Shown: positions 26,264 to 33,762 of the stretch, one piece after another
Layout: each line of letters opens with the position of its first letter
Position numbering within the stretch: position 1 is the first letter of the stretch
Origin: Haloarcula rubripromontorii
Lineage (GTDB): Archaea; Halobacteriota; Halobacteria; Halobacteriales; Haloarculaceae
Length of the DNA stretch: 64,000 nucleotides
Direction of reading: 5' to 3'
NCBI RefSeq assembly: GCF_001280425.1
Contig: NZ_LIUF01000001.1
Location: 248,001 to 312,000, forward strand
The notes under the pieces: model-generated
The model's input: only the letters and a program-made list of their open reading frames with translations
Told to the model about the DNA's origin: nothing
Database searches by the model: none
Position numbers and translations under genes: made by a program

Positions 26264-26935
26264 ATGACAGACGGTAGAGCGGACGTGTCCCGTCGGGGCT
26301 TCCTGCGGACGGCGGCAGGGGCCACGGCTGCGTCGGCCGCAGCAGGCACCGCGACCGCACAGGAAAGCACCGAAGGCGGCGACGGCGGTGGCGGCGGCGG
26401 ACCGCCAGATTTCGGCGGGTTCCTCGACCAGGTCGGGAACTTCGACGGTTCGGTCGCCGACGCGACCGGACAGGACACGGCGACAGTGGAAGTTGGCGTG
26501 CAGGCCAACGGCGGTGCCTTCGGCTTCGGTCCGCCCGCGATTCACGTCGACAATGGTGCAACGGTCCAGTTCGAATGGACGGGCAACGGTGGCGGCCACA
26601 ACGTCGTCTCGGACGGCGAGGGGCCGCTTGACTCCGGGAGCGCCGTCTCCAGTGCCGGCGTCAACTACGAACACACCTTCGAGGAGGACGGCATCTATCC
26701 CTACGTCTGCGTGCCACACGAAGGGCTTGGGATGAAAGGGGCTGTTGTCGTCGGGACGGACTACCCAACGAAGTCCTCTGGTGGCAGCGGCGGTAGTAGT
26801 GGAAGCTCCGGCCCGCCGGAAGTGCCAAACAGCGCGAAAACGCTCGGTGTCGCAACCTCGTTCGTGATGGTCGCGACGCTCGGGCTCGCGTATTTCTTCA
26901 TCCGATACGGCGGCGACTACGAGACGCCCGAGTAA
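26264..26935 (+). CDS. halocyanin-type blue copper protein, Tat exported
   Basis: This is a 223-residue protein starting at ATG 26264. SRRGFLRTAAGATAASAAAG is a twin-arginine signal. After a Gly linker, the cupredoxin domain (about 75-170) has the copper ligands in order: His in GGGHNVV (near 111), Cys in YVCVPHEGLGM (near 149), the following His and Met. A Gly/Ser linker then leads to one C-terminal membrane helix (VATSFVMVATLGLAYFFIRY). Halocyanins carry electrons on the outer membrane face. Here the protein is held by the C-terminal helix, since no lipobox Cys is seen after the signal. Confidence 0.92.
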   Translation: MTDGRADVSRRGFLRTAAGATAASAAAGTATAQESTEGGDGGGGGGPPDFGGFLDQVGNFDGSVADATGQDTATVEVGVQANGGAFGFGPPAIHVDNGATVQFEWTGNGGGHNVVSDGEGPLDSGSAVSSAGVNYEHTFEEDGIYPYVCVPHEGLGMKGAVVVGTDYPTKSSGGSGGSSGSSGPPEVPNSAKTLGVATSFVMVATLGLAYFFIRYGGDYETPE

Positions 26936-26950
26936 CGCTCCGCCACCGGG

Positions 26951-27481
26951 TTACACCGAATCCGGGCCGGCGTGAATCTCCAGGTCGACATCCCGTTCCT
27001 GCCCTTCGAGGTCCTCGACGACGCGTTCGACGATTTTGGTCGCTTCCTTGCGGATGAGCGGCTTGACTTTCTCGATAACCCAGTCCATCGAAACGAGTCG
27101 GGGGAGGTCGATGGCACTGCTCGATGCCGACCCGGGGTCGAACGCGACGTGAAACCGCACCCGTGACGCCGTCTCCACGTCCGCCGGGACGCCGTCCGGG
27201 TCCGGCTCGACCGCCCAGTACCCCTCGGCGTCGATGTCTTTGACGATCCGCCAGTCGATGCGCGTCGGGGGCGAAACGTCAGTTACCTCCGAGCGCGCAG
27301 TGTAAGAGAGCTTCCACCACGAAAACACGAGGTCGTAGTTCGTCCCCGGCGAACCGTCGCCGTCCTGGACGACGCGGTCGAGGTACTCGGAGTACCGCGC
27401 GTAGCCCGGGAAGTCCAGCAGAAACTCGTAGACGTCTTCGGGTGGGACATACACGACTGTGCTGACCTCGACTTCGTCCAC
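26951..27481 (-). CDS. SRPBCC (START/polyketide-cyclase-like) protein
   Basis: This is about 176 residues from a GTG at 27481 (VDEVEVSTVVYVPPEDVYEF). An ATG at 27559 would add 26 residues that look unlike the family. The pattern VSTVVYVPPEDVYEFLLDFPGYARYSEYLDRV is the typical first strand and helix of SRPBCC domains, followed by YDLVFSWWKLSYTARSEVTDV and the long C-terminal helix VIEKVKPLIRKEATKIVERVV. Such proteins bind hydrophobic ligands such as lipids, quinones or aromatic intermediates. The ligand is unknown. It converges on the halocyanin gene. Confidence 0.82.
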   Translation of the reverse strand: MDEVEVSTVVYVPPEDVYEFLLDFPGYARYSEYLDRVVQDGDGSPGTNYDLVFSWWKLSYTARSEVTDVSPPTRIDWRIVKDIDAEGYWAVEPDPDGVPADVETASRVRFHVAFDPGSASSSAIDLPRLVSMDWVIEKVKPLIRKEATKIVERVVEDLEGQERDVDLEIHAGPDSV

Positions 27482-27584
27482 GTCTGTGACACCGGATGTA
27501 CTGACCGTAAACTTTCGGGCATGGAGCCAGGTCCGTGGCCGCGATTTTTGCCGTAACATTTCTACAGAGCATAATTACGAACAG

Positions 27585-27613
27585 AAAATATTATTATCCT
27601 GTATTGGATACAG
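27585..27613 (+). promoter_or_regulatory. box A and palindrome upstream of winged-helix gene
   Basis: An AT-rich box A (AAAATATTATTA, 27585-27596) is followed directly by CTGTAT TGG ATACAG (27599-27613), a perfect inverted repeat ending ten bases before the ATG at 27624. Its position over the expected transcription start fits an operator for autoregulation by the encoded protein. Confidence 0.5.
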
Positions 27614-27623
27614 TGGTAGTACC

Positions 27624-27899
27624 ATGAGTGCATCCGACATCCAGTCCGCTGATACCGACAGCGAATATGAGAGTGGTGGATGGGAAGCCGTCCGCGATCT
27701 CCCGCCGAGCGCGAAACTCGTCGCGAAAGTCTTGGAATACAACGAAACCCTGACTCAGGGCCAGCTCGCCGAGGAGACGCTACTGCCGCCACGGACGGTT
27801 CGGTACGCCCTCTCCCGTCTCGAAGAGATCGGCGTCATCGAGTCCCGGTTTTCCTTCGCCGACGCTCGCAAACGGATCTACACGCTTCAGGTCGAGTAG
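27624..27899 (+). CDS. winged-helix (MarR-like) transcriptional regulator
   Basis: This is a 91-residue protein starting at ATG 27624. After an acidic 25-residue lead, PPSAKLVAKVLEYNETLTQGQLAEETLLPPRTVRYALSRLEEIG forms a helix-turn-helix in which PPRTVRYALSRL is the recognition helix, followed by a wing VIESRFSFADARKRIYTL. The size and layout match one-domain MarR/HTH regulators of haloarchaea. It lies 100 bases upstream of cetZ in the same direction. It may regulate itself through the palindrome at 27599-27613; whether it controls cetZ is not known. Confidence 0.85.
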   Translation: MSASDIQSADTDSEYESGGWEAVRDLPPSAKLVAKVLEYNETLTQGQLAEETLLPPRTVRYALSRLEEIGVIESRFSFADARKRIYTLQVE

Positions 27900-27999
27900 G
27901 CGCACCCTGTATTCCGGGTCAAGAGCTGTTTTACCCTCCTTATCGCCCGTTCACGGCGTGAGGACAACGTTGATTAGTCAGCCTCACAAGACATCTGGT

Positions 28000-29073
28000 A
28001 TGAAAGTCGTCCTGATTGGTGTCGGGCAGGCTGGTGGGAAAGTGACCCAGTCGCTTGCCCAGTTCGATTACGACATGGGGTTCAATGCTGTTCGAGGAGC
28101 CCTCGCCGTTAATACGGCACGAGCAGACCTCCAGAACCTCGATATAGACACAGCCCTCATTGGACAGGACCGCGTGAAAGGTCACGGCGTCGGCGGTGAC
28201 AACGAACTCGGCGCCCAGATTATGCAGGAGAACGCCACTGAAGTGCTCGACGAACTCGACGGTCGCATCACGACCGAGGCCGAGGCCATCGTCGTCGTCG
28301 CCGGCCTCGGCGGTGGCACCGGTTCCGGTGGCGCACCGATGCTCGCCCGCGAACTCAAGCGTATCTACGAGAAGCCGGTGTACGTCCTCGGCATCCTCCC
28401 CGGCCGGGACGAGGGCGGCCTCTACCAGGCCAACGCCGGTCGGTCGCTCAAGACCGCTGCCCGCGAGGCGGACTCCCTCCTGCTCGTCGACAACGACGCC
28501 TGGCGGGGCAGCGGCGACAGCGTCGCCGCCGGCTTCGAACGCGTCAACGACGCCATCTCACAGCGCGTCGGCCTGCTGTTCGCCTCCGGCGAGGCAGTCG
28601 AAGGGGTCGGCGAAAGTGTCGTCGACTCCTCTGAAATCATCAACACGCTCAGGGGCGGCGGCATCGCCTCTATCGGGTACGCAAGCGCCGAGGCGAGCGA
28701 AGACGCCGGCGAGAACGTCAATACCATCACCAGCGTGACCCGGAATGCTCTCCTGACGAGCATGAGCCTGCCCAACGCGGTCAAGGCCGACTCGGCCCTC
28801 CTCGTCGTCGCGGGTGACCCCGAACGGCTCTCGCGGAAGGGTATCGAACGAGCGCGCCGCTGGGTGGAAGACGAGACCGGGAGTATGGAGGTCCGGGGCG
28901 GGGACTTCCCACTCGGCTCGGATAAAGTTGCGTCGCTCATCGTTCTTTCGGGCGTCGAACGGTCCAAACGGGTCAACGAGTTCATGGATCGCGCCAAAGA
29001 AGCAGCGAACTCACAGGGCGCAACGACCGACCCGGACGAGTTCACGAACGACGAGCTGGACGGCCTGTTCTGA
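28000..29073 (+). CDS. cetZ: CetZ, tubulin/FtsZ-superfamily cytoskeletal GTPase
   Basis: This is a 357-residue protein starting at ATG 28000 (MKVVLIGVGQAGGKVTQSL). The GTP-binding signature GLGGGTGSGGAP is near residue 105. NTARADLQNLD, GQDRVKGHGVGGDNELGA and VVDSSEIINTLRGGG are characteristic of the haloarchaeal CetZ group rather than FtsZ1 or FtsZ2. CetZ proteins polymerise with GTP and control cell shape and motility development. The C-terminal tail is acidic (TNDELDGLF) and may bind partners. Which CetZ paralogue this is cannot be decided without a tree. Confidence 0.92.
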   Translation: MKVVLIGVGQAGGKVTQSLAQFDYDMGFNAVRGALAVNTARADLQNLDIDTALIGQDRVKGHGVGGDNELGAQIMQENATEVLDELDGRITTEAEAIVVVAGLGGGTGSGGAPMLARELKRIYEKPVYVLGILPGRDEGGLYQANAGRSLKTAAREADSLLLVDNDAWRGSGDSVAAGFERVNDAISQRVGLLFASGEAVEGVGESVVDSSEIINTLRGGGIASIGYASAEASEDAGENVNTITSVTRNALLTSMSLPNAVKADSALLVVAGDPERLSRKGIERARRWVEDETGSMEVRGGDFPLGSDKVASLIVLSGVERSKRVNEFMDRAKEAANSQGATTDPDEFTNDELDGLF

Positions 29074-29113
29074 CTGCTCCGGGTCTCAGAATCACTCGAC
29101 CGCAGCAAGAGCC

Positions 29114-30457
29114 TCAGGCGAGGCTGCTACCGTCGAACTGGGCGCGGTCGAAGTCGTGATCGAGGAGGTCGAGAATAGTCGGCGCGATGTCGTAGAGGTC
29201 GGCGTCGTCGATGCGAACGTCCGGGTCGTCGACCAGCAGCGTCGCGTTGTCGAAGCTGTGCATGCCGTTTCGTGGCCCGACGCCGAACACGTCCTCGGAG
29301 CCCTTGAACCCGGCTTTCAGGTCGAAGCCGTGGTTCGGGACGACGGTGAGGTCCGGCGCGATGTCGTCGTGGTCGCCGCGGAAGGCGTCCTCTTTGGTGA
29401 CCACGCGGTCAGCGACCTTCTTGCCGTCCGGGCCTTCGAGTTCTTCGAGACGCTGTTTGAGGTCGGCGCGGACGGACTCGTACATGTCCCGCGGGACGCC
29501 GCCGTTCGGTTCGCGGTCTTCCAGGTTGATGTAGAAGCGGCCGGGGATGAGCGAGTAGGCCTTCGTGTCCTCGCTGATATCGCCGAGTTCGGAGTGGTCG
29601 TCGTCCTCGTAGTCGAGCCACCCCTCCTGCTGGAGCCACTCGTTGAAGTGGACCTCGTAGTCAAGCGAGGTGAATCCGTGGTCAGAGGCGACGACCATCG
29701 TCACGTCGTCGGGGAGTCGGTCACGCAGGTCGCCGAGGTAGGCGTCGACCTGTTTGTAGAACTCGAAGAAGGCCTCCTGGTTCTCGCCGTCGCGCTCGTA
29801 GTCTTTGAACAGGAAGTGGTTGACCCGGTCCGTGGTCATGAACACGCCGAAAAACAGGTCCCAGTCGTCCTGCTCGACGTAGTGTTTGAACGTCTCGTAG
29901 CGCTTGTCCAGCGTCTTGTGGGCGTCTTCGACGAAGTCGCTCTTGTCGTCGTCGTGGCCGAGTTTGGCGTTGACGTCGATGCGGTAGTCGTTGTCCTGGA
30001 GGTGGTCCCGGAGTTCGTCCGGGTAGGCGGCCTTGTCGACGCCGGGCGAGAGGAAGCCCGACACCATCCGCTGGACGTTCCGCTGCGGTGGGAAGGTTAC
30101 CGGGACGTTCAGCACCGTCGCGTCTCGGCCGTCGTCGGTGACGCGGTCCCAGAGCCGCGTCGCCTGCACGTCACGCCCCATCGGGACGTAGGTGTCGTAT
30201 GAGCCAACCTCCCGGTCCTGGAAACCGTACACGCCGGTCTGTCCGGGGTTGACGCCGGTCGTCAACGCTGGCCAGCAGGCGCTAGACTCGGGCGGGACGA
30301 TGCTGTCGATGGGGCCGGCGCTTCCGTCCGACGCCATCTCCGTAAGGTTCGGAAACACGTCAGGGTGTTCGTCGATGAGGCTGAACGGTACGCCGTCGAT
30401 GCCGAAGAAGGCAACACGCGGTGCGTCGTCGCCTTTCAACCGGTCGAATAATCCCAT
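29114..30457 (-). CDS. alkaline phosphatase superfamily phosphodiesterase
   Basis: This is a 447-residue enzyme of the type I phosphodiesterase/nucleotide pyrophosphatase class. VAFFGIDGVPFSLIDEH (about 15-32) gives the first metal Asp, and IVPPESSACWPALTTGVNPG holds the Ser/Thr nucleophile region. VMTTDRVNHF-like FMTTDRVNHFLFKDY and VASDHGFTSL give further metal ligands, and GMHSFDNATLL is a late motif. It is soluble with no signal, so it probably acts in the cytoplasm on a phosphodiester or sulfate ester. In haloarchaea similar genes often lie near surface glycan genes, but none is nearby here. It converges on cetZ with 40 bases between stops. Confidence 0.88.
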   Translation of the reverse strand: MGLFDRLKGDDAPRVAFFGIDGVPFSLIDEHPDVFPNLTEMASDGSAGPIDSIVPPESSACWPALTTGVNPGQTGVYGFQDREVGSYDTYVPMGRDVQATRLWDRVTDDGRDATVLNVPVTFPPQRNVQRMVSGFLSPGVDKAAYPDELRDHLQDNDYRIDVNAKLGHDDDKSDFVEDAHKTLDKRYETFKHYVEQDDWDLFFGVFMTTDRVNHFLFKDYERDGENQEAFFEFYKQVDAYLGDLRDRLPDDVTMVVASDHGFTSLDYEVHFNEWLQQEGWLDYEDDDHSELGDISEDTKAYSLIPGRFYINLEDREPNGGVPRDMYESVRADLKQRLEELEGPDGKKVADRVVTKEDAFRGDHDDIAPDLTVVPNHGFDLKAGFKGSEDVFGVGPRNGMHSFDNATLLVDDPDVRIDDADLYDIAPTILDLLDHDFDRAQFDGSSLA

Positions 30458-30800
30458 ACGACCCGTTAGTCAGGTCAGGAACAAGAAACTTCTTTTCGGA
30501 GCCGCGTCACCGAAAGCGGCAAAATCATCGCCACAGCAAAGTGGTCAGGGCGACTGGTCCGCGTTCTCTGGAACCACAGTTAGATGTGCGATTCCAGGTG
30601 TCGACCGTCGCTCGACTCGCGGAACGACAGTCGTGTGGTCCAGCGCCGTGTCGGTGTCGTCAGTAGCCATACACGTACCTATACTGTGCACACGGGCAAA
30701 AAATTACCCATGCTCATACATAATCGGAGATGCCTGCCGGTATTACCCCTGGAAATACACTGCCAGTGGAACGAAACCGCGAAAGGTAGTCCCGGAGACG
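30458..30800. other. gap holding one possible microprotein gene and AT-rich promoter sequence
   Basis: The 343 bases between the phosphodiesterase and pyrophosphatase genes hold a 41-codon frame at 30545-30670 (listed separately). About 60 bases of AT-rich sequence at 30690-30750 may include its promoter. Nothing else is visible. Confidence 0.5.
30545..30670 (-). CDS. possible 41-residue acidic microprotein
   Basis: The frame starts at ATG 30670 and ends at TGA 30545-30547. It reads MATDDTDTALDHTTVVPRVE and ends TVVPENADQSP. It is acidic, with haloarchaeal amino-acid use and no Cys. An A/T-rich stretch (TAATTTTTTGCC on the coding strand) lies about 35 bases upstream and could be a box A. Haloarchaea make many proteins of this size. 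Support is composition and context only. Confidence 0.35.
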   Translation of the reverse strand: MATDDTDTALDHTTVVPRVERRSTPGIAHLTVVPENADQSP

Positions 30801-31337
30801 TCAGTTGAACTCTTCGTCGTACAGTTCCTGCGCGTGGATAATAGCGTCCTTTGCGGCTTCTTTGTCCTCCCAGCCCAGGGTTTCAACTTCCTTACCTTCT
30901 TCGAGGTTCTTGTAGGTCGCGAAGAACTCGTCGATCTCGTCGAGAGTCTGCTGTGGGATATCGTCGAGGTCTTCAATGTGGTCGTAGCGCGGGTCCTCTG
31001 TCGGGACTGCGATGACCTTGTCATCCTGCTCGCCGTCGTCGTCCATCTTCATCATGGCAACGGGGCGGGCCTCGATGACACAGCCGGGGAACGTCTGGTC
31101 TTCGACAAGCACGAGCACGTCGAACGGATCCTCGTCGTCGTAGTACGACTGCGGGATGAACCCGTAATCAGACGGGTAGTGAACGTTCGAGTGAAGGACG
31201 CGGTCGAGGACGACACCGGGGATGTCCTTCTCGTATTCGTACTTGTTACGCTCGCCTTTCAGGCACTCAACGACGGCGTAGATTTCTTCGGGTGGGTTCG
31301 GTCCAGTTTCGAGGTCTTCCCAGAGGTTCGTCATCAC
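30801..31337 (-). CDS. ppa: inorganic pyrophosphatase, family I
   Basis: This is a 177-178 residue enzyme that hydrolyses pyrophosphate to drive biosynthesis. The second Met (31334, MTNLWEDLETGPNPPEEIYA) is the likelier start. PSDYGFIPQSYYDDEDPFDVLVL is the family signature with metal-binding Asp residues (D-x-D-P-x-D). ARPVAMMKMDDDGEQDDKVIAVP supplies the second Asp set. The length is typical of hexameric family I enzymes. Confidence 0.95.
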   Translation of the reverse strand: MMTNLWEDLETGPNPPEEIYAVVECLKGERNKYEYEKDIPGVVLDRVLHSNVHYPSDYGFIPQSYYDDEDPFDVLVLVEDQTFPGCVIEARPVAMMKMDDDGEQDDKVIAVPTEDPRYDHIEDLDDIPQQTLDEIDEFFATYKNLEEGKEVETLGWEDKEAAKDAIIHAQELYDEEFN

Positions 31338-31631
31338 CCGCGACTGCGCGACGCCGTCAAAAAATCCTTTCGTAATAGCCGTAGCTGTTCGGTATTATGC
31401 GCTATATAACCCAATAATATCTAACTACAGATATATTCTTAGATTACACTTACCGCCTGTAAACGACAATCTGAAAGCAAATTAATCGGAAAAGCTATTC
31501 TGTCGAGAGTGCATAATATAAGTTACACAACACTATGGTACCTGCTAGTTGTATGGTGGTTAATGCCCCACAGCAGGCGTTGTGCGCCGGAGTTAACAAG
31601 TGTTAAATAGCTTGCTGACATTTACCCAACT
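31338..31631. other. AT-rich intergenic region between ppa and padR-like gene
   Basis: These 294 bases are much richer in A and T than the surroundings and contain several box A-like strings (GCTATATAACC, CATAATATAAG). They probably hold the divergent promoters of ppa and the regulator gene. No open frame of note is present. Confidence 0.5.
31593..31606. promoter_or_regulatory. TTAACA-AG-TGTTAA operator over the padR-like promoter
   Basis: A perfect 6+2+6 inverted repeat lies 26-39 bases upstream of the regulator ATG at 31632. Its right arm overlaps TTAAATA, the best box A for a leaderless transcript. This placement fits repression of the gene by its own product. Confidence 0.6.
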
Positions 31632-31991
31632 ATGTCAGAGGCACAAACAGTTACTGACAGTCCGGGCATCGCAAAAGAGCTTACTGCTTTTCAGCAGAAT
31701 ATCCTGGTAATACTCGCTGAAGAGCCGCGGTATGGTCTCGCTATCAAGCGCGAACTCGAAGAATACTACGACGACGAAGTCAACCACGGTCGCCTGTACC
31801 CGAACCTCGACGACCTCGTCGAGATGGGTCTCGTCGAAAAGAGCGAACTCGACAAGCGAACGAACCAGTACTCCCTGACAGAGTCAGGCAAGGACGCAGT
31901 CCTCGACCAGCTCGGATGGGTGTTCGGAAAGTTCATCTCCGATGACGGTCGAGCCGACGAACTCCGTGATCTGATCGCGGCACAGCAGTAG
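31632..31991 (+). CDS. PadR-family transcriptional regulator
   Basis: This is a 119-residue protein. LTAFQQNILVILAEEPRYGLAIKRELEEYYDD is the PadR opening, with the YGLAI turn before the recognition helix. NHGRLYPNLDDLVEMGLVEKSELD with NQYSLTESGKDAVLDQL is the wing and following helix. The C-terminal helix probably dimerises. It resembles the haloarchaeal PadR/PhiH1-repressor-like group. The upstream palindrome at 31593-31606 suggests autorepression. Other targets cannot be read from this window. Confidence 0.88.
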   Translation: MSEAQTVTDSPGIAKELTAFQQNILVILAEEPRYGLAIKRELEEYYDDEVNHGRLYPNLDDLVEMGLVEKSELDKRTNQYSLTESGKDAVLDQLGWVFGKFISDDGRADELRDLIAAQQ

Positions 31992-32075
31992 ACTCGCACC
32001 TGGGCACCTGCGAACTACTGTTAATCAACTCTTAACGCAGAACAGATACTGATTACCGGCGGGCGTACCGACCAG

Positions 32076-32630
32076 TTACGCATCGGGAACGCGGCCACCG
32101 GCTTCTTCCACAGTGAGACGGATCGACTGCTCGAGCACCGACTGTTGTTCCGCAGTTGGCCACGCATTTCGTCGGACGTACTCGTCCCGAAACTCCTGGA
32201 TTTCGTCCGGCGTTGCCTCGGAGATCGGTTTCGCGTAGTGGTTGCCCATGAAGTCTGCGAGTAGCTCCGCGTTCGCGCCGTGTGTCTCACCGTGTGCGTC
32301 GGTCACAGCTTCTACGACGGCCCGGTTTGCAGCGTCGATCTCCGCCCACTCGTCCGGGTCGCCGGGACCTGAAAGCCGTATTTCGACGCCGCGGTCGATG
32401 TCGTCGACCCGCTCCGGACGGATGACGCCGTCCTCGACCCATTCAACGGGATGGCAGACGAGCACGTCACCCGTCTCGTCGTTCCTGATACGGGCAGTGT
32501 AGTCGTACCCGGCGAGGATGTCGTCGCGTTCGGTCCTGTAGGCGTCGGCCTCGGCATCGTCGACCGCCTCGCGAGCGAGTCTGGTCAGCCGTTCGGCCTG
32601 TTCAGCCACGTCTGTCGGCAGGTCAGTCAT
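32076..32630 (-). CDS. conserved haloarchaeal protein coupled to rnhA (DUF7108-like)
   Basis: This is a 184-residue protein starting at ATG 32630 (MTDLPTDVAEQAERLTRLAR). Its first codons overlap the rnhA stop by eight bases (ATGACTGA), so translation is probably coupled. Conserved-looking stretches are DYTARIRNDETGDVLVCHPVEW, HGETHGANAELLADFMGNHYAKPI and FRDEYVRRNAWPTAEQQ. I recall it as haloarchaeal DUF7108, unverified. It lacks nuclease motifs. The tight coupling suggests a role with RNase HI in RNA-DNA hybrid metabolism, but that is inference. Confidence 0.82.
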   Translation of the reverse strand: MTDLPTDVAEQAERLTRLAREAVDDAEADAYRTERDDILAGYDYTARIRNDETGDVLVCHPVEWVEDGVIRPERVDDIDRGVEIRLSGPGDPDEWAEIDAANRAVVEAVTDAHGETHGANAELLADFMGNHYAKPISEATPDEIQEFRDEYVRRNAWPTAEQQSVLEQSIRLTVEEAGGRVPDA

Positions 32631-33219
32631 CGTCAAGTGCGTCATTCGCTAGTTCGTCCGCCCGGTCGTTTATTTCCCGTGGAACGTGCTCTATCTGCCA
32701 GTCGTCAAAGTCGGTCAGCAGTTCACGCACGCGAACACGGTTTTCGCGCAGTTCTGGGTCGTTCGTATCCCACTCACCACGGACCTGTTTGACGATAAGC
32801 TCAGAATCGCCTCGGATGTGGACATCGTCGAACCCGTACTCACGTGCGACTTCGACCGCGCGGATGAGCGCTTTGTATTCCGCTTGGTTATTGGTCGCTG
32901 TTCCGATCGTCTCCCCACCCTCCGTGACGATCCCGCTGTCGTCGACCAGCACGTAGCCGACCGAGGCCGGGCCCGGATTACCACGCGATGCACCATCAAA
33001 GTACGCATGGACGCGCCCGCCATCATTGCCGCGCAGCAGGGCCTCAAGTTGTGCGGTCCCCTCACCTTGCACGACGACTTTGCCGTCATAGGCGACCGCC
33101 GTCGCGCCGGCGTATTCGACGCGCCAGCGCTCGTGGTCGGTGTTTCCCTGTTGGATGTCGAGTCCCGCATCCGACAGTCGCTCGCGGGCCGTCGTCTCGT
33201 CACATTCGATAACCGGCAT
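32623..33219 (-). CDS. rnhA: ribonuclease HI
   Basis: This is a 198-residue enzyme that cuts RNA in RNA-DNA hybrids. An N-terminal domain of about 65 residues precedes the RNase H fold. The catalytic carboxylates are visible: Asp in HAYFDGASRGNPGPAS, Glu in NNQAEYKALIRA, Asp in IRGDSELIVKQV and the last Asp in INDRADELANDAL. This is the archaeal HI type known from Halobacterium, which lacks the basic protrusion of the E. coli enzyme. It leads a two-gene coupled operon. Confidence 0.93.
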   Translation of the reverse strand: MPVIECDETTARERLSDAGLDIQQGNTDHERWRVEYAGATAVAYDGKVVVQGEGTAQLEALLRGNDGGRVHAYFDGASRGNPGPASVGYVLVDDSGIVTEGGETIGTATNNQAEYKALIRAVEVAREYGFDDVHIRGDSELIVKQVRGEWDTNDPELRENRVRVRELLTDFDDWQIEHVPREINDRADELANDALDDD

Positions 33220-33266
33220 TGTCCGAGGGTGGCTGACCCGTCGATATAGACGTTGTGATCGGTCTC

Positions 33267-33662
33267 TCAGTTCCCGGCTTTGCTTCTGATACGTTCGGCA
33301 CCGGTCTGTCGGCCCTCTTCACCGCCCAAGAACCGACCCAAGACACCGACCAGCCCGCCGACGGTGACAACGGCTCCGGCAGCAAACATTATCGACAGGA
33401 TGGGGTCGACAGGCTCGATGAGAATGGGTGAGAGAAACAGGACGATGCCGGACAGAATGGCTATCGCCGCTGCGGTTGGGCTCACCTGTTTCCCCGACGA
33501 AACGCGGTACGTGGAATGGGCGAGCGTGAGAGCCGCGAGTTCCCCGACAAGGAGGTTGACCAGTGCCTGCTGGTACGCGACCGGAATAAGCGCCGAGACG
33601 AATACGACACCCATGCTGACCAGCGTTGCGCCGAGCAGGACCCACTTCGTTGTATTTACCAT
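33267..33662 (-). CDS. small polytopic membrane protein
   Basis: This is a 131-residue protein with four predicted membrane helices (WVLLGATLVSMGVVFVSALI, ALVNLLVGELAALTLAH, AAAIAILSGIVLFLSPILI, ILSIMFAAGAVVTVGGLVGVL) and a basic C-terminal tail (GAERIRSKAGN). No family is recognised. It is divergent from nreA with about 100 bases between starts. Confidence 0.78.
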   Translation of the reverse strand: MVNTTKWVLLGATLVSMGVVFVSALIPVAYQQALVNLLVGELAALTLAHSTYRVSSGKQVSPTAAAIAILSGIVLFLSPILIEPVDPILSIMFAAGAVVTVGGLVGVLGRFLGGEEGRQTGAERIRSKAGN

Positions 33663-33762
33663 GATTTATATCACCTGTTGTTACTCAACCCAACCCTGTA
33701 AGAGTTGCTCTCCCACGGACCGCCGGAAAGGTTCTTATCGGGGAGGGCCGAAGGCGTGACAG

